From positions 806,001 through 870,000 of the forward strand of contig NZ_CP030059.1 in NCBI RefSeq assembly GCF_015291745.1: a DNA stretch of 64,000 bases. Direction: 5' to 3'. A program made the position numbers and the translations under genes. The notes beneath the pieces were generated by a model. It had not been told where the DNA came from. It was given only the letters and a program-made list of their open reading frames with translations, and did no database searches. Positions 55,462-63,783 of this stretch are shown here, one piece after another. Origin of the DNA: Bradyrhizobium sp. CCBAU 53351 (GTDB taxonomy: Bacteria; Pseudomonadota; Alphaproteobacteria; Rhizobiales; Xanthobacteraceae). The stretch's first letter is position 1, and each line of letters opens with the position of its first letter.

Positions 55462-55671
55462 TTAGATTCCCCTGCGAGCCTGGTTTCCGATCACGCAGCG
55501 CCAGGCTGCCAGTCGCTCGGCCGGATGCTGGCTCATCCAGTCGGCGAGCTGCGGCGCGCCCATCAGGCAGGACTGCACCGAGACCTCGGCGAAATCCGAG
55601 GTGGTGACGATCTGCTCGTGACAATTGGTCGGAGAGGCGAGACTGCAAAGCACCGCGATGATCTTGATCAC
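55462..55671 (-). CDS. conserved small protein of Rhizobiales (69 aa)
   Basis: 69 residues from a GTG that overlaps the stop of the 57-aa gene (GTGA). The pattern MIKIIAVLCSLASPTNCHEQ, then QSCLMGAPQLADWMSQHP and AAWRCVIG, with four cysteines, belongs to a small uncharacterised family seen across Rhizobiales. It may be secreted or periplasmic. Function unknown. Confidence 0.7.
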   Translation of the reverse strand: MIKIIAVLCSLASPTNCHEQIVTTSDFAEVSVQSCLMGAPQLADWMSQHPAERLAAWRCVIGNQARRGI

Positions 55672-55841
55672 GACCGGGTGCTCCCGTCGCCGACGAACGC
55701 CCGGCCAAGCGGCGTCTTATCCTGACCTTCGCCGGAGGGATCAGCCGAAGGGAAGATGCTGTCGTAGATGGCGCGCGCTTCCTGGATGAGACGCATCCGC
55801 TCGCGCTCGGACTTCGAGACAAATCGAATGATTTCGCCCAT
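55668..55841 (-). CDS. 57-aa hypothetical protein coupled to the 69-aa gene
   Basis: 57 residues: MGEIIRFVSKSERERMRLIQ begins a charged amphipathic helix, followed by EARAIYDSIFPSADPSGEGQ. A CGGAG ribosome-binding site lies 7 nt upstream of the ATG. Its TGA overlaps the GTG start of the 69-aa gene, which supports both as genes. No family recognised. Confidence 0.65.
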   Translation of the reverse strand: MGEIIRFVSKSERERMRLIQEARAIYDSIFPSADPSGEGQDKTPLGRAFVGDGSTRS

Positions 55842-56209
55842 GTTGGCTCCGTATCAATTGGCATCCGTCATCAGATGACGTGGATCATTCCATCATGACT
55901 TATGACTGCCACCCCGCTCTTGAAACGGGGGTGACCGATCACGTCACTATAAAAAACGCGTGAGCGCGCCCGGACGTCTCAACTTATCCGACGCCCTCGT
56001 GCGCCGAGTTGAGAAGCCGCTCGCCACTTCATATTCGTTGCAAGGCGCGGAGCCGGGCGACGAACGCTGGTGTCAGCTTTACTCCATGCCGTCATCAGCA
56101 AGGGATCATTCCGGAAAGCAAATGCCGCTGGACCGAATATGTTTCACGTCTTGGGACATCCAAGTTTTTGGAACCATCGCGAAGTTCGGTGATCGACGCG
56201 GGCGCCGGC
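55842..56209. other. intergenic region, no confident gene
   Basis: AT-richer than its surroundings. A CACCCCG-N9-CGGGGGTG hairpin lies near 55911-55934. Open frames of 60-120 codons cross 55960-56200 but show no family match, ribosome-binding site or clear codon bias; they could be remnants. Confidence 0.4.
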
Positions 56210-57832
56210 TCACGCCGCCGGCGCGCGTTCCTTTCGTCCCGGCACGGCGGCCAGCAGCTCGCGCGTATAGGCGTGCTCCGGCGCGGCGAAGAGCTGTGCC
56301 GTCGGCTTCAATTCGACAATAGCGCCGCGCTGCATCACCGCGATCCGATCGCAGATTTGGGCGGCGACGCGCAAGTCGTGGGTGATGAACAGCATCGAGA
56401 GGCCGAGGCGTGCCTTGAGGTCTTCGAGCAGCCGCAAGACCTGCGCCTGCACGGAGACGTCGAGCGCGGAGACGGCTTCGTCCGCGACGATGATCTCCGG
56501 CTCGAGCGCCAGTGCGCGCGCAATGCCGATCCGCTGGCGCTGGCCGCCGGAGAATTCATGCGGATAGCGTTCGAGTGAACCGGCATCGAGGCCGACCATC
56601 TTGAGGAGATCACGGGCACGATCGAAGGCGACCTTCGGATCGACGCCGGCCGCGATCGGGCCGGCGGCGATGATGTGACCGATCTTGCGGCGCGGATTGA
56701 GCGAGGCGAACGGATCCTGGAAGATCATCTGGATGCGATGGCGCTCGGCGCGCAACGCCTTGCCAGCGAGCGAGGTGAGATCGGTCTCGCCGATCCGCAC
56801 CGTGCCGCGGTCGGCCTCGATCAGCCGCATCACGAGGCGTGCCACCGATGATTTCCCGGAGCCGGATTCGCCGACAAGGCCGAGCGTCTCGCCCTTGAGG
56901 ATGCTGAAATTGACCGCGCGCGCGGCATCGACGCGGCGGTCCTCGCGAAACCAGCCGCCCGATGTCACATAGGTTTTGTCAAGCCCGATCACCTCGACCG
57001 CCCTGGCCTGGTTGTCGAGGGGGCTGCGCGCCGGCGGATCCATGGAGGGGACGGCTGCGAGCAGCGCCTTGGTGTAGTCGTGCTGCGGCTCGCTGAAGAC
57101 GGTCGCGGCCGGGCCTTCCTCCACGACCTTGCCGTGGCGGAGCACCACGACCTGGTCGGCGATGTCGGCGACCACGCCGAAATCGTGGGTGATGAACATC
57201 ACCGCCATGTTGCGGCTCTGCTGGAGGTTGCGGATCAGCTTGAGGATCTGCGCCTGCGTGGTGACGTCCAGCGCGGTGGTCGGCTCGTCCGCAACCAGCA
57301 CCGCGGGCTCGAGCGCGAGCGCCATCGCGATCATGGCGCGCTGGCGCTGGCCGCCGGAGAGCTGGTGCGGATAGGCGCGCACGATCCTTTCAGGGTCGGG
57401 CAGGCCGACCTCCCGGGCCAGCGCCAGCGCCTTGGCGCGCCGCTCCTTCGGCGTCAGCAGGCCGTGCGCCTCGAACATCTCCGCCATCTGGTCGCCGATC
57501 CGCATCAACGGATTGAGCGCGGTCATCGGCTCCTGAAAAATCATCGCGAGCCGGCGTCCGCGCAGATCGCGCCAGCCGTCGTCATCGAGCTTGAGAAGGT
57601 CGCGGCCTTCGAACTGGATCTCGCCGGAGGCGACAGCCACCGTATCGGGCAACAGACCCATCAGCGCATGGGCGCACATCGACTTGCCGGAGCCGGACTC
57701 GCCGACGACGCAAACGATCTTGCCGGGATGCAAGTCCAGCGAGACGCCGTCGACGGCGAAGGGACGTTCGGCACCCTTGGGCAGCGCGATCCTGAGGTTC
57801 TTGATGGAGACGGCGGGCGGGGCGGTCGTCAT
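56210..57832 (-). CDS. ABC importer ATPase with two fused ATP-binding domains (DppDF/YejF-type)
   Basis: 540 residues. Domain 1 (about 8-260) has Walker A GESGSGKS, signature LSGGQRQRAMIAMALAL and Walker B VLVADEPTTALD. Domain 2 (about 285-535) has GESGSGKS, FSGGQRQRIGIARALAL and IIVADEAVSALD, where the usual DEPTS/V is DEAVS. The end of each half carries the oligopeptide/dipeptide-type C-terminal extension (DYTKALLAAVP, AYTRELLAAVP). It powers uptake with the two permeases and the binding protein upstream. Its start abuts the permease stop. Confidence 0.95.
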   Translation of the reverse strand: MTTAPPAVSIKNLRIALPKGAERPFAVDGVSLDLHPGKIVCVVGESGSGKSMCAHALMGLLPDTVAVASGEIQFEGRDLLKLDDDGWRDLRGRRLAMIFQEPMTALNPLMRIGDQMAEMFEAHGLLTPKERRAKALALAREVGLPDPERIVRAYPHQLSGGQRQRAMIAMALALEPAVLVADEPTTALDVTTQAQILKLIRNLQQSRNMAVMFITHDFGVVADIADQVVVLRHGKVVEEGPAATVFSEPQHDYTKALLAAVPSMDPPARSPLDNQARAVEVIGLDKTYVTSGGWFREDRRVDAARAVNFSILKGETLGLVGESGSGKSSVARLVMRLIEADRGTVRIGETDLTSLAGKALRAERHRIQMIFQDPFASLNPRRKIGHIIAAGPIAAGVDPKVAFDRARDLLKMVGLDAGSLERYPHEFSGGQRQRIGIARALALEPEIIVADEAVSALDVSVQAQVLRLLEDLKARLGLSMLFITHDLRVAAQICDRIAVMQRGAIVELKPTAQLFAAPEHAYTRELLAAVPGRKERAPAA

Positions 57833-58672
57833 CTAGCGGCCCTCCCGCGACAGGCGCGGATTGAGCGCGTCGTTGAGGCCTTCGCCGATCAGGTTCAGCC
57901 CGAGCACGGAGATCAGGATGGCGACGCCTGGAAACACCGTGATCCACCAGGCCTGGCGGATCACGGTGCGGCCGGCGCCGACCATGTAGCCCCAGGAGAT
58001 CAGATTGGGATCGCCGAGGCCGAGGAAGGACAGCGAGGATTCCAGCAGGATCGCGGTCGCCACCATCAGCGAGGCCAGCACGATCACCGGCGACAGCGCG
58101 TTGGGCAGGATCTCGCGCAGGATGATCCAGCTGTTGCTTTGCCCGGTGACGATTGCGGCCTGGACGTATTCGCGCGTGCGCAGCGACAGCACCTCGCCGC
58201 GCACGAGGCGGGCGACCGGCGGCCAGCTTACCAGCGCGATCGACGTCACGATCGAATAGATCGAAGGCTGCAGGATTGCGACCAGAACGATCGCGAGCGC
58301 GAAGCTCGGGATGGTCTGGAAGAATTCGGTGAAGCGCATCAGGGCATCGTCGACCCTGCCGCCGAAATAGCCGGCCATGGCGCCAATGGGGATGCCGACG
58401 ACAAGTGCGACCAGTGTCGAGACGAGGCCGACCAGGAGCGAGACGCGGGCGCCGAAGATCATGCCGGCGAACACGTCGCGGCCGAGCGCGTCGGTGCCGA
58501 GCGGCACGGTCGACAGTGTGAACGGCGGCAGGAACGGCCGCTGCACCATGCGCCAGGGCGAGTTCGGGAACAGCATCGGTCCGAATACCGCGACCGAGAT
58601 GGCAAGCAGCAGAATGATGAGCCCGATGACGCCGCTCGGGCTCTTGAGCATCGATGTCCAGAACTGTTTCAT
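57833..58672 (-). CDS. ABC importer permease, DppC-type
   Basis: 279 residues, about six membrane helices. The N-terminal SPSGVIGLIILLLAISVAVFGP is the OppC N-terminal domain, followed by LGTDALGRDVFAGMIFGARVSLLVG and the EAA loop ILREILPNALSPVIVLASL. It pairs with the DppB-type subunit. Its ATG overlaps the stop of that gene (ATGA). Confidence 0.95.
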   Translation of the reverse strand: MKQFWTSMLKSPSGVIGLIILLLAISVAVFGPMLFPNSPWRMVQRPFLPPFTLSTVPLGTDALGRDVFAGMIFGARVSLLVGLVSTLVALVVGIPIGAMAGYFGGRVDDALMRFTEFFQTIPSFALAIVLVAILQPSIYSIVTSIALVSWPPVARLVRGEVLSLRTREYVQAAIVTGQSNSWIILREILPNALSPVIVLASLMVATAILLESSLSFLGLGDPNLISWGYMVGAGRTVIRQAWWITVFPGVAILISVLGLNLIGEGLNDALNPRLSREGR

Positions 58673-59640
58673 GAGGCGAATTCGATGCGCGGATCGACCA
58701 GGCGATAGACGAGGTCGGTGATGAGATTGAAGATCAGCACCATGGCGGAGCAGATCACGAAGACGCCGAGCAGCAGATTGTAGTCGCGCTGCAAGAGCGC
58801 GTCGTACATCAGCCGTCCGATGCCGGGCCAGGCGAACACGGTCTCGGTGATGACGGCGCCGCCGATCAGCGTGCCGGAATGCACGCCGGCCAGCGTCACG
58901 ACCGGCAGCAGCGCATTGCGGAGCACGTGGCGGCGCTGGATCACGGCGTCGGAGAGGCCCTTTGCGCGCGCGGTCTTGACGAAGTCGAGCCGCTTCACCT
59001 CCAGCATCGAGGCGCGCGTCATGCGGGTGTAGGTCGCCATGAAAAACAGGCCGAGCGTCATCGCCGGCATGATCAGGTGCTTTGCGACGTCGACGACGTG
59101 GGAAAGGCCGGTGAGGTTGGCGCCGACCGTCTCGTAGCCGAAGCTCGGCAGCCAATCCATGGTGACCGAGAACAGCAAAATGCCCATCAACGCCACCCAG
59201 AACAGCGGCATGGCGTAGAAGATCAGCGCAAAGACCGTGATGGCGGTGTCGAGAAAGGTCCCGGCGAAGCGCGCGGCGAAGGTGCCGAAGAGAATGCCGA
59301 GCATCAGCGAGATCGCGAACGCGGTCAGCGTCAGCAGCAGCGTTGCCGGCAGCCGTTCGCCGATCAGTTTTGCGACCGGTGCCTGCTGGCGGAAGGAGAA
59401 GCCGAGGTCGAGGGTGACCACGCCCTTGACGTAGATGAAGAGCTGCTCCGGCAGCGGCTTGTCGAGGCCGAACTTTTCCCGGAGCTGTTGGACGAAGACC
59501 TGATCGCTGGCGCCGGCCTCGCCCGCCATCACCACCGCGGGATCGCCGGGCGCAAGCCGGATCAGGAAGAAGTTGAGGACGACGATCGCAAGCAGGACGA
59601 TCACGCCCTTCACGATTCGTTGGGAGATGAAGGAGAGCAT
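58669..59640 (-). CDS. ABC importer permease, DppB-type
   Basis: 323 residues, six membrane helices. Family marks: the N-terminal FISQRIVKGVIVLLAIVVLNFFLIRLAPGDPA, the EAA loop RRHVLRNALLPVVTLAGVH and FAWPGIGRLMYDALLQRDYNLLLG. It forms the membrane channel of a peptide, nickel or opine type importer together with the downstream permease. It follows the binding-protein gene after a 209-bp gap that holds a repeat. Confidence 0.95.
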   Translation of the reverse strand: MLSFISQRIVKGVIVLLAIVVLNFFLIRLAPGDPAVVMAGEAGASDQVFVQQLREKFGLDKPLPEQLFIYVKGVVTLDLGFSFRQQAPVAKLIGERLPATLLLTLTAFAISLMLGILFGTFAARFAGTFLDTAITVFALIFYAMPLFWVALMGILLFSVTMDWLPSFGYETVGANLTGLSHVVDVAKHLIMPAMTLGLFFMATYTRMTRASMLEVKRLDFVKTARAKGLSDAVIQRRHVLRNALLPVVTLAGVHSGTLIGGAVITETVFAWPGIGRLMYDALLQRDYNLLLGVFVICSAMVLIFNLITDLVYRLVDPRIEFAS

Positions 59641-59683
59641 TCTAGACAGTCATCTTGGTAAGGTGACCTTTAGCCACGGAGAC

Positions 59684-59837
59684 GGTGCGCTCCCTCGCCC
59701 CGCTCTTGCGGGGAGAGGGTCGGGGGGAGGGGGGACTCTCCGCGAGCGTATCAGCAGTTGGATTCGCGCGGACTCCCCCTCACCCGAATGTGCGCCATGC
59801 GCACATTCGACCTCTCCCCGCGAGCGGGGAGAGGTGA
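59684..59837. repeat. Bradyrhizobium-type intergenic inverted repeat inside the ABC operon
   Basis: Left block CTCCCTCGCCCCGCTCTTGC and GGGGAGAGGG; right block CCTCTCCCCGCGAGCGGGGA and GAGG; in the middle a perfect GAATGTGCGC-CAT-GCGCACATTC hairpin (59786-59808). Related to the repeat at 2175-2299. Confidence 0.75.
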
Positions 59838-59849
59838 AGGAAGAGGCCC

Positions 59850-61412
59850 TCACTTGTCGAGCCATGCGTCCTTGAAGCCGTCGTTGACCCCGATCCCCGT
59901 GGTGATCAGGTTCTTGACCTTGCAGCGCGTGATGGTCGGAAATTGCAGCTCGAGCATCCAGGCCACCGGCACGTCCTCGACCAGGATCTTCTGCGCCTGC
60001 TTGTAGATCTCCTTGCGTTTGGAGTCCGGTGTGGCGACCGCGCCGTCGGCGAACAGCTTGTCGATCTCCGGGTTCGAGTAGCCCTCGACGTTGTTGAACA
60101 CCTGACCCTTGGCGATGGCGCTGGAGACGTAGTTGCGTCCCACCCCGAGCGCGGGATCGCCGTACTGGTAGAGATAGGTGAAGGCGATGTCGTAGTCCCA
60201 ATCGCCGATCTTCTGGTTGCCGCCGGCGACGTCGGTGGCGATGGTCTCGATGGTCATGCCGACGTCCTGGAGGTTCTGCTTCACGGCTTCACCCCAGCGC
60301 TGCCAGGTCTCGCCATAGGCGAGCGGCAGCAGACGGATCTTCTCGCCCTTGTAGCCGGCTTCCTTCAGCAGCGCCTTGGCCTTGGCCGGGTCGTACGGAT
60401 ATTTCTTCACGTCGTCGGTGTAATATTTGATGGTCGAGGCGGACGGCCCGGTCGCGACCTTGCCGAGCCCGTTCCAGATCACGTCCCTGGCGAAGTCGCG
60501 GTCGATCGCGTACATGATCGCCTGCCGCACCCGCTTGTCGGCGAGCGGACCCTGGCGGTTGTTGAGCCACAGCCAGGCCAGCGGCGAGAAGAACTCCCAG
60601 CCGGCGCCGGTGACGCAGGTGTCCTTCAGCTTGGACAGCCGTGGCACGTCGAAATTCTCGACCGAGCCGCCGGGCAGCACGTCGACCTTGCCCGTTTCAT
60701 ACGCCACCGAGCGCGCCGCGGCGTCGGGAATGATCTGCCAGTAGATCTCGTCGAGATAGGGCTTGCCCTTCTCGTAATAGTTCGGGTTTTTCGCCAGGCG
60801 GATGAACGAGCCCTTCTGCCATTCCTTGAACATGAAGGGGCCGGTGCCCACAGGGGCGTTGTTGTAGGGATTGGTCTTCCAGTCGGTGCCTTCATAGAGA
60901 TGCTTCGGCACCATCGGCATCGAGCCGACCTCGAAGATGCCGAGGAACGGGCCGAACGGCTGCTTCAGCGTGAACACCACGGTGTAATCGTCGGGTGCTT
61001 CGACCTTGTCGACCTGGGCGAGGTTGTTGCGGGCGCGCGCATGGGTCTGCTTCAGCATCTCGATGGAGAACAAGACGTCCGCAGCGGTGAAAGGCTTGCC
61101 GTCGTGCCAGGTCACGCCCTTCCGGAGCTTGAAGGTGTAGGTCTTGGCGTCCTCGCTGACGCTCCAGCTCTCGGCGAGCTCCGGCTGGGGTTCGAGCTTG
61201 GGGCTGTAGCGCAGCAGCCCCTCGAAGATGTTGCCCGACACCATCTGGGTCGGGCCGTTCTGCACCAGTGCCAGCATCAGGCCGGGCGGCTCGGGCTGGA
61301 TCACGGCATTGACCGTTCCCCCCGTTTTCGGCTCTTGCGCAAGAACTGGCTCAAATGCCGGGGCCGCAAGGCCGCAAGCCAGGAGGAGACCAAGCAACAC
61401 TCGTTTCGGCAT
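59850..61412 (-). CDS. ABC importer substrate-binding protein (SBP_bac_5)
   Basis: 520 residues. Signal peptide ends in PVLAQEP (about 1-26). The mature protein has the family motifs GTVNAVIQPEPPGL, ESWSVSEDAKTYTFKLRKGVTWHDGKPFTAADV and VRQAIMYAIDRDF, typical of dipeptide/oligopeptide/nickel binders. Ligand unknown; no lipobox, so it is a soluble periplasmic protein. It is the first gene of the importer operon and is divergent from a TetR regulator. Confidence 0.94.
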   Translation of the reverse strand: MPKRVLLGLLLACGLAAPAFEPVLAQEPKTGGTVNAVIQPEPPGLMLALVQNGPTQMVSGNIFEGLLRYSPKLEPQPELAESWSVSEDAKTYTFKLRKGVTWHDGKPFTAADVLFSIEMLKQTHARARNNLAQVDKVEAPDDYTVVFTLKQPFGPFLGIFEVGSMPMVPKHLYEGTDWKTNPYNNAPVGTGPFMFKEWQKGSFIRLAKNPNYYEKGKPYLDEIYWQIIPDAAARSVAYETGKVDVLPGGSVENFDVPRLSKLKDTCVTGAGWEFFSPLAWLWLNNRQGPLADKRVRQAIMYAIDRDFARDVIWNGLGKVATGPSASTIKYYTDDVKKYPYDPAKAKALLKEAGYKGEKIRLLPLAYGETWQRWGEAVKQNLQDVGMTIETIATDVAGGNQKIGDWDYDIAFTYLYQYGDPALGVGRNYVSSAIAKGQVFNNVEGYSNPEIDKLFADGAVATPDSKRKEIYKQAQKILVEDVPVAWMLELQFPTITRCKVKNLITTGIGVNDGFKDAWLDK

Positions 61413-61628
61413 GTCGTATCTTTCTCAAGCGCGGCCAGCCGAAAACGCTTCGCAACGTCCTCGCGCGCAAAGCTGTGGCCAGCCCATCCCAGTCCCCATC
61501 CGATGGCGAGGCTCACATAGTCTCGTTCAGCGCCGCAAGATGAAAGTCGCGACAGTATCAGCACAAAAAATGTACAGCGCGTCCTGTTTTCACTTGATTC
61601 ATCGCGGCGTCATGGAGACAAGTCGGCC

Positions 61629-62267
61629 ATGGACAATGCCAGCCGCTCCGAACGATCCCGTAACGCCGCGCTCGAGGCGGCCATCGCGATCATCGCGCGC
61701 GATGGGCCGGGCCGGTTGACGCTCGACGCGATCGCGCGCGAGAGCGGCCTCAGCAAGGGCGGCGTGATGCATCAGTTCCGCACCAAGGAGGCGGTGCTGA
61801 AGGCGTTGCTCGAGCGGCAGATGGCGCATTTCGAGGAGTTCTCGACGCGTTATATGGCGAAGGCGAGCGAGACCTCCGCGAATCCAAATCTGGCGACTCA
61901 GCTCGCGACCGTGCGGGAAGCTGCGACCTCGCCGAATTCCGCCGCGCTGGCGCTGGTTGCGGCCATGGTGGAGAACCCTCGCCTGATGGCGCTGCCGCGC
62001 GAGCGCGAGATGGAGCGGATGGCGGCGATCCGGGAAGAGGCCGCGGACCCGGATCTTGCGATGCTGCGCTGGGCCGGAGCGATGGGACTGCTGCTGAGCT
62101 CGCTGTTCGGTATGTCGCCGCTCGGCAAGGACGAGCACGAGCGGCTGTTCGCGCGCCTGCTCGACGACGCACAATGGAGCGGTCTCGCCCAACCGGTGGC
62201 AACGCGCGCCGCCAAATCCGGAGCGGCACCGGTCGCGAAGGCGGCAACCCGGCGCAAGCGCGCCTGA
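61629..62267 (+). CDS. TetR/AcrR family regulator
   Basis: 212 residues. The N-terminal helix-turn-helix (about 8-55) reads NAALEAAIAIIARDGPGRLTL, AIARESGLSKGGVMHQFRTK. The C-terminal ligand domain is helical and resembles the TetR_C subgroup with LATVREAATSPNSAALALVAAM. A basic tail (AATRRKRA) ends the protein. It is divergent from the ABC importer. A TetR-like operator lies in the promoter of the DUF3313 gene 80 bp after its stop. Confidence 0.92.
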   Translation: MDNASRSERSRNAALEAAIAIIARDGPGRLTLDAIARESGLSKGGVMHQFRTKEAVLKALLERQMAHFEEFSTRYMAKASETSANPNLATQLATVREAATSPNSAALALVAAMVENPRLMALPREREMERMAAIREEAADPDLAMLRWAGAMGLLLSSLFGMSPLGKDEHERLFARLLDDAQWSGLAQPVATRAAKSGAAPVAKAATRRKRA

Positions 62268-62345
62268 TTCCTCGTTAGCGAAATCCAATCGTGACCTGCA
62301 CAAAGCCGCCCTGCGGCCAAATGCGCCGGGCCTTCATTTTCGAAT

Positions 62346-62374
62346 TTTACAAACCGTCTAGTCGGTTTTATAAA
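62346..62374 (+). promoter_or_regulatory. promoter with TetR-like operator in its spacer
   Basis: TTTACA (62346-62351), 17-nt spacer, TATAAA (62369-62374). The near-palindrome AAACCGTCTAGTCGGTTT (62351-62368) fills the spacer exactly. This resembles the common TetR operator core ACCGNCTAGNCGGT. It reads toward the DUF3313 gene, about 135 bp downstream of the predicted start. Confidence 0.7.
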
Positions 62375-62515
62375 TCCAGCACTGAGGCAGCCCGAAGCTT
62401 CCGAGACGGCCCCGGACGAAGCCGAGGGTTGGCAATGGTGAGCGCCGCAGCCGCGTCCGGTCCTTGACGCGGCTGCGGTCGCCATCGCCGTGGAGAGCGC
62501 TGAGAGGAGTCTGAG

Positions 62516-63178
62516 ATGAATCGCTCGATCGCCATGCGCGGTCTGGGAACGCTGGTGTTTTGCGCTGGCATGGGTGGCTGTGCCTCGGTTGCTCCCGTGC
62601 CCTATTCGGAGATGGCGTCCTCGGCCTTCCTGGCCCCGGACAAATCGGATGCCTCCGGCCGCGTGCCCTACCGCTATTCGACGCCGGTCGACTGGCGCGC
62701 ATACAATAAGGTGATCCTCGATCCCGTCGTGGTCTACCGCGGCAAGGACCATCAGTTCGGCGACATGTCCGACAAGGACAAAGCGACGCTCGCCGCCTAC
62801 ATGCAGAATTGTTTCGCCGACCGGCTGCGCAGCCGCTTCGCGCTGGCGCGCGAGCGCGGACCGAACACGCTGCGGGTCAGGCTGACGCTCACCGGCGCCG
62901 TCACCAACACGCCGGTGCTCGGCACGCTCTCGCGCTTCGACATGGCCGGTGCGGTCTACAACGGCGTGCAGGCCGCGCGCGACGGCGAGGGCATGATGAC
63001 CGGCTCGGTCATCTACGGCGTCGAGATCTTCGACGCGACGAGCTCGCGGCTGCTCTCGGCCTATGTCACCAAGCAATACCCGGCTGCCTACGACATCAAG
63101 GCCACCACCGGCGCGCTCGCGGCCGCGACGGCCGGCCTCGACAAGGGCGCCGACGCGCTGATGGCGCAGCTGAACTGA
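62516..63178 (+). CDS. DUF3313 lipoprotein
   Basis: 220 residues. A lipoprotein signal ends in GMGGC with the lipidated Cys at about 22. The mature sequence includes SSAFLAPDKSDASGRVPYRY, ILDPVVVYRG and VRLTLTGAVTNTPVLGTLSRFD, as in DUF3313. Such proteins are predicted to be outer-membrane anchored in the periplasm; function unknown. It lies behind a strong regulated promoter and 32 bp ahead of a DUF2147 gene. Confidence 0.9.
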   Translation: MNRSIAMRGLGTLVFCAGMGGCASVAPVPYSEMASSAFLAPDKSDASGRVPYRYSTPVDWRAYNKVILDPVVVYRGKDHQFGDMSDKDKATLAAYMQNCFADRLRSRFALARERGPNTLRVRLTLTGAVTNTPVLGTLSRFDMAGAVYNGVQAARDGEGMMTGSVIYGVEIFDATSSRLLSAYVTKQYPAAYDIKATTGALAAATAGLDKGADALMAQLN

Positions 63179-63210
63179 CGCCGCGATCCATTCAACGAAA
63201 GGTGCTGCCG

Positions 63211-63780
63211 ATGAACATTCTCCTTCGCTTCCTGCTGCGCATTGCGATCACGATCGTGATGCTGGCGTTTGGCGGCCGAGCCGGCGCTGGTGCCCCGGCA
63301 GATCCGAGCGGCACATGGCTGGTCGAGGACGGCCGCGCCCGCATTCGCCTCGAGCGTTGCGGCCCCTCGCGCGACCGCCTCTGCGGCTTCATCGTCTGGA
63401 TGAAGGAGCCGGCCGACAAGCGCGGCCAGCCCTATCGCGACACCCAGAATCCGGATCCGGACAAGCGCGCTCGTATGCTGCTCGGCCACCAGCTCATCAT
63501 GGGCTTGCAGGCGACGCAGGAGGGTCGGTTTGCCGGCGACATCTATAATGCCGAGGACGGCAAATCCTATTCGGTCTCGGTGTGGCGCGAATCCGGCGAT
63601 CGCCTCAAGTTGAAAGGCTGTCTCATCAAATTCCTGTGCCAGACCCAGACTTGGCAGCAGACCCTCGACGTGCTGCCCGGCCAGCTCGTCGGCCTGACCG
63701 GCGACCTCAATGGCCCGCGTGCCGACAAGGAGTGGGCGATGGTGCCGGCCCCGAGGCCGATAGCGGCGAAAGCGAAGTAG
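63211..63780 (+). CDS. DUF2147 exported protein
   Basis: 189 residues. Signal peptide (about 1-28). The mature part has the family pattern PSGTWLVEDGRARIRLERCGP, LCGFIVWM, AEDGKSYSVSVWRESGDRLKLKGCLIKFLCQTQTW, with several cysteines (RCG, LCG, GCL, LCQ). The C-terminal tail is Pro/Ala/Lys-rich. The DUF2147 fold is lipocalin-like; a role in binding is possible. It probably shares the DUF3313 transcript. Confidence 0.9.
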   Translation: MNILLRFLLRIAITIVMLAFGGRAGAGAPADPSGTWLVEDGRARIRLERCGPSRDRLCGFIVWMKEPADKRGQPYRDTQNPDPDKRARMLLGHQLIMGLQATQEGRFAGDIYNAEDGKSYSVSVWRESGDRLKLKGCLIKFLCQTQTWQQTLDVLPGQLVGLTGDLNGPRADKEWAMVPAPRPIAAKAK

Positions 63781-63783
63781 CCG

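Noticed and set aside
55960..56209. possible small gene or remnant
   Set aside because: Several frames are open but none has a ribosome-binding site, a family pattern or coding bias that stands out.
57080..58708. 542-codon plus-strand open frame
   Set aside because: Antisense to the ABC ATPase and permease genes, spanning their junction.
61567..61590. ACAG-N6-CTGT near the tetR / ABC importer gap as a TetR operator
   Set aside because: Arms are only 4 bp and the flanking A/T runs are not symmetric; it is too weak to list.
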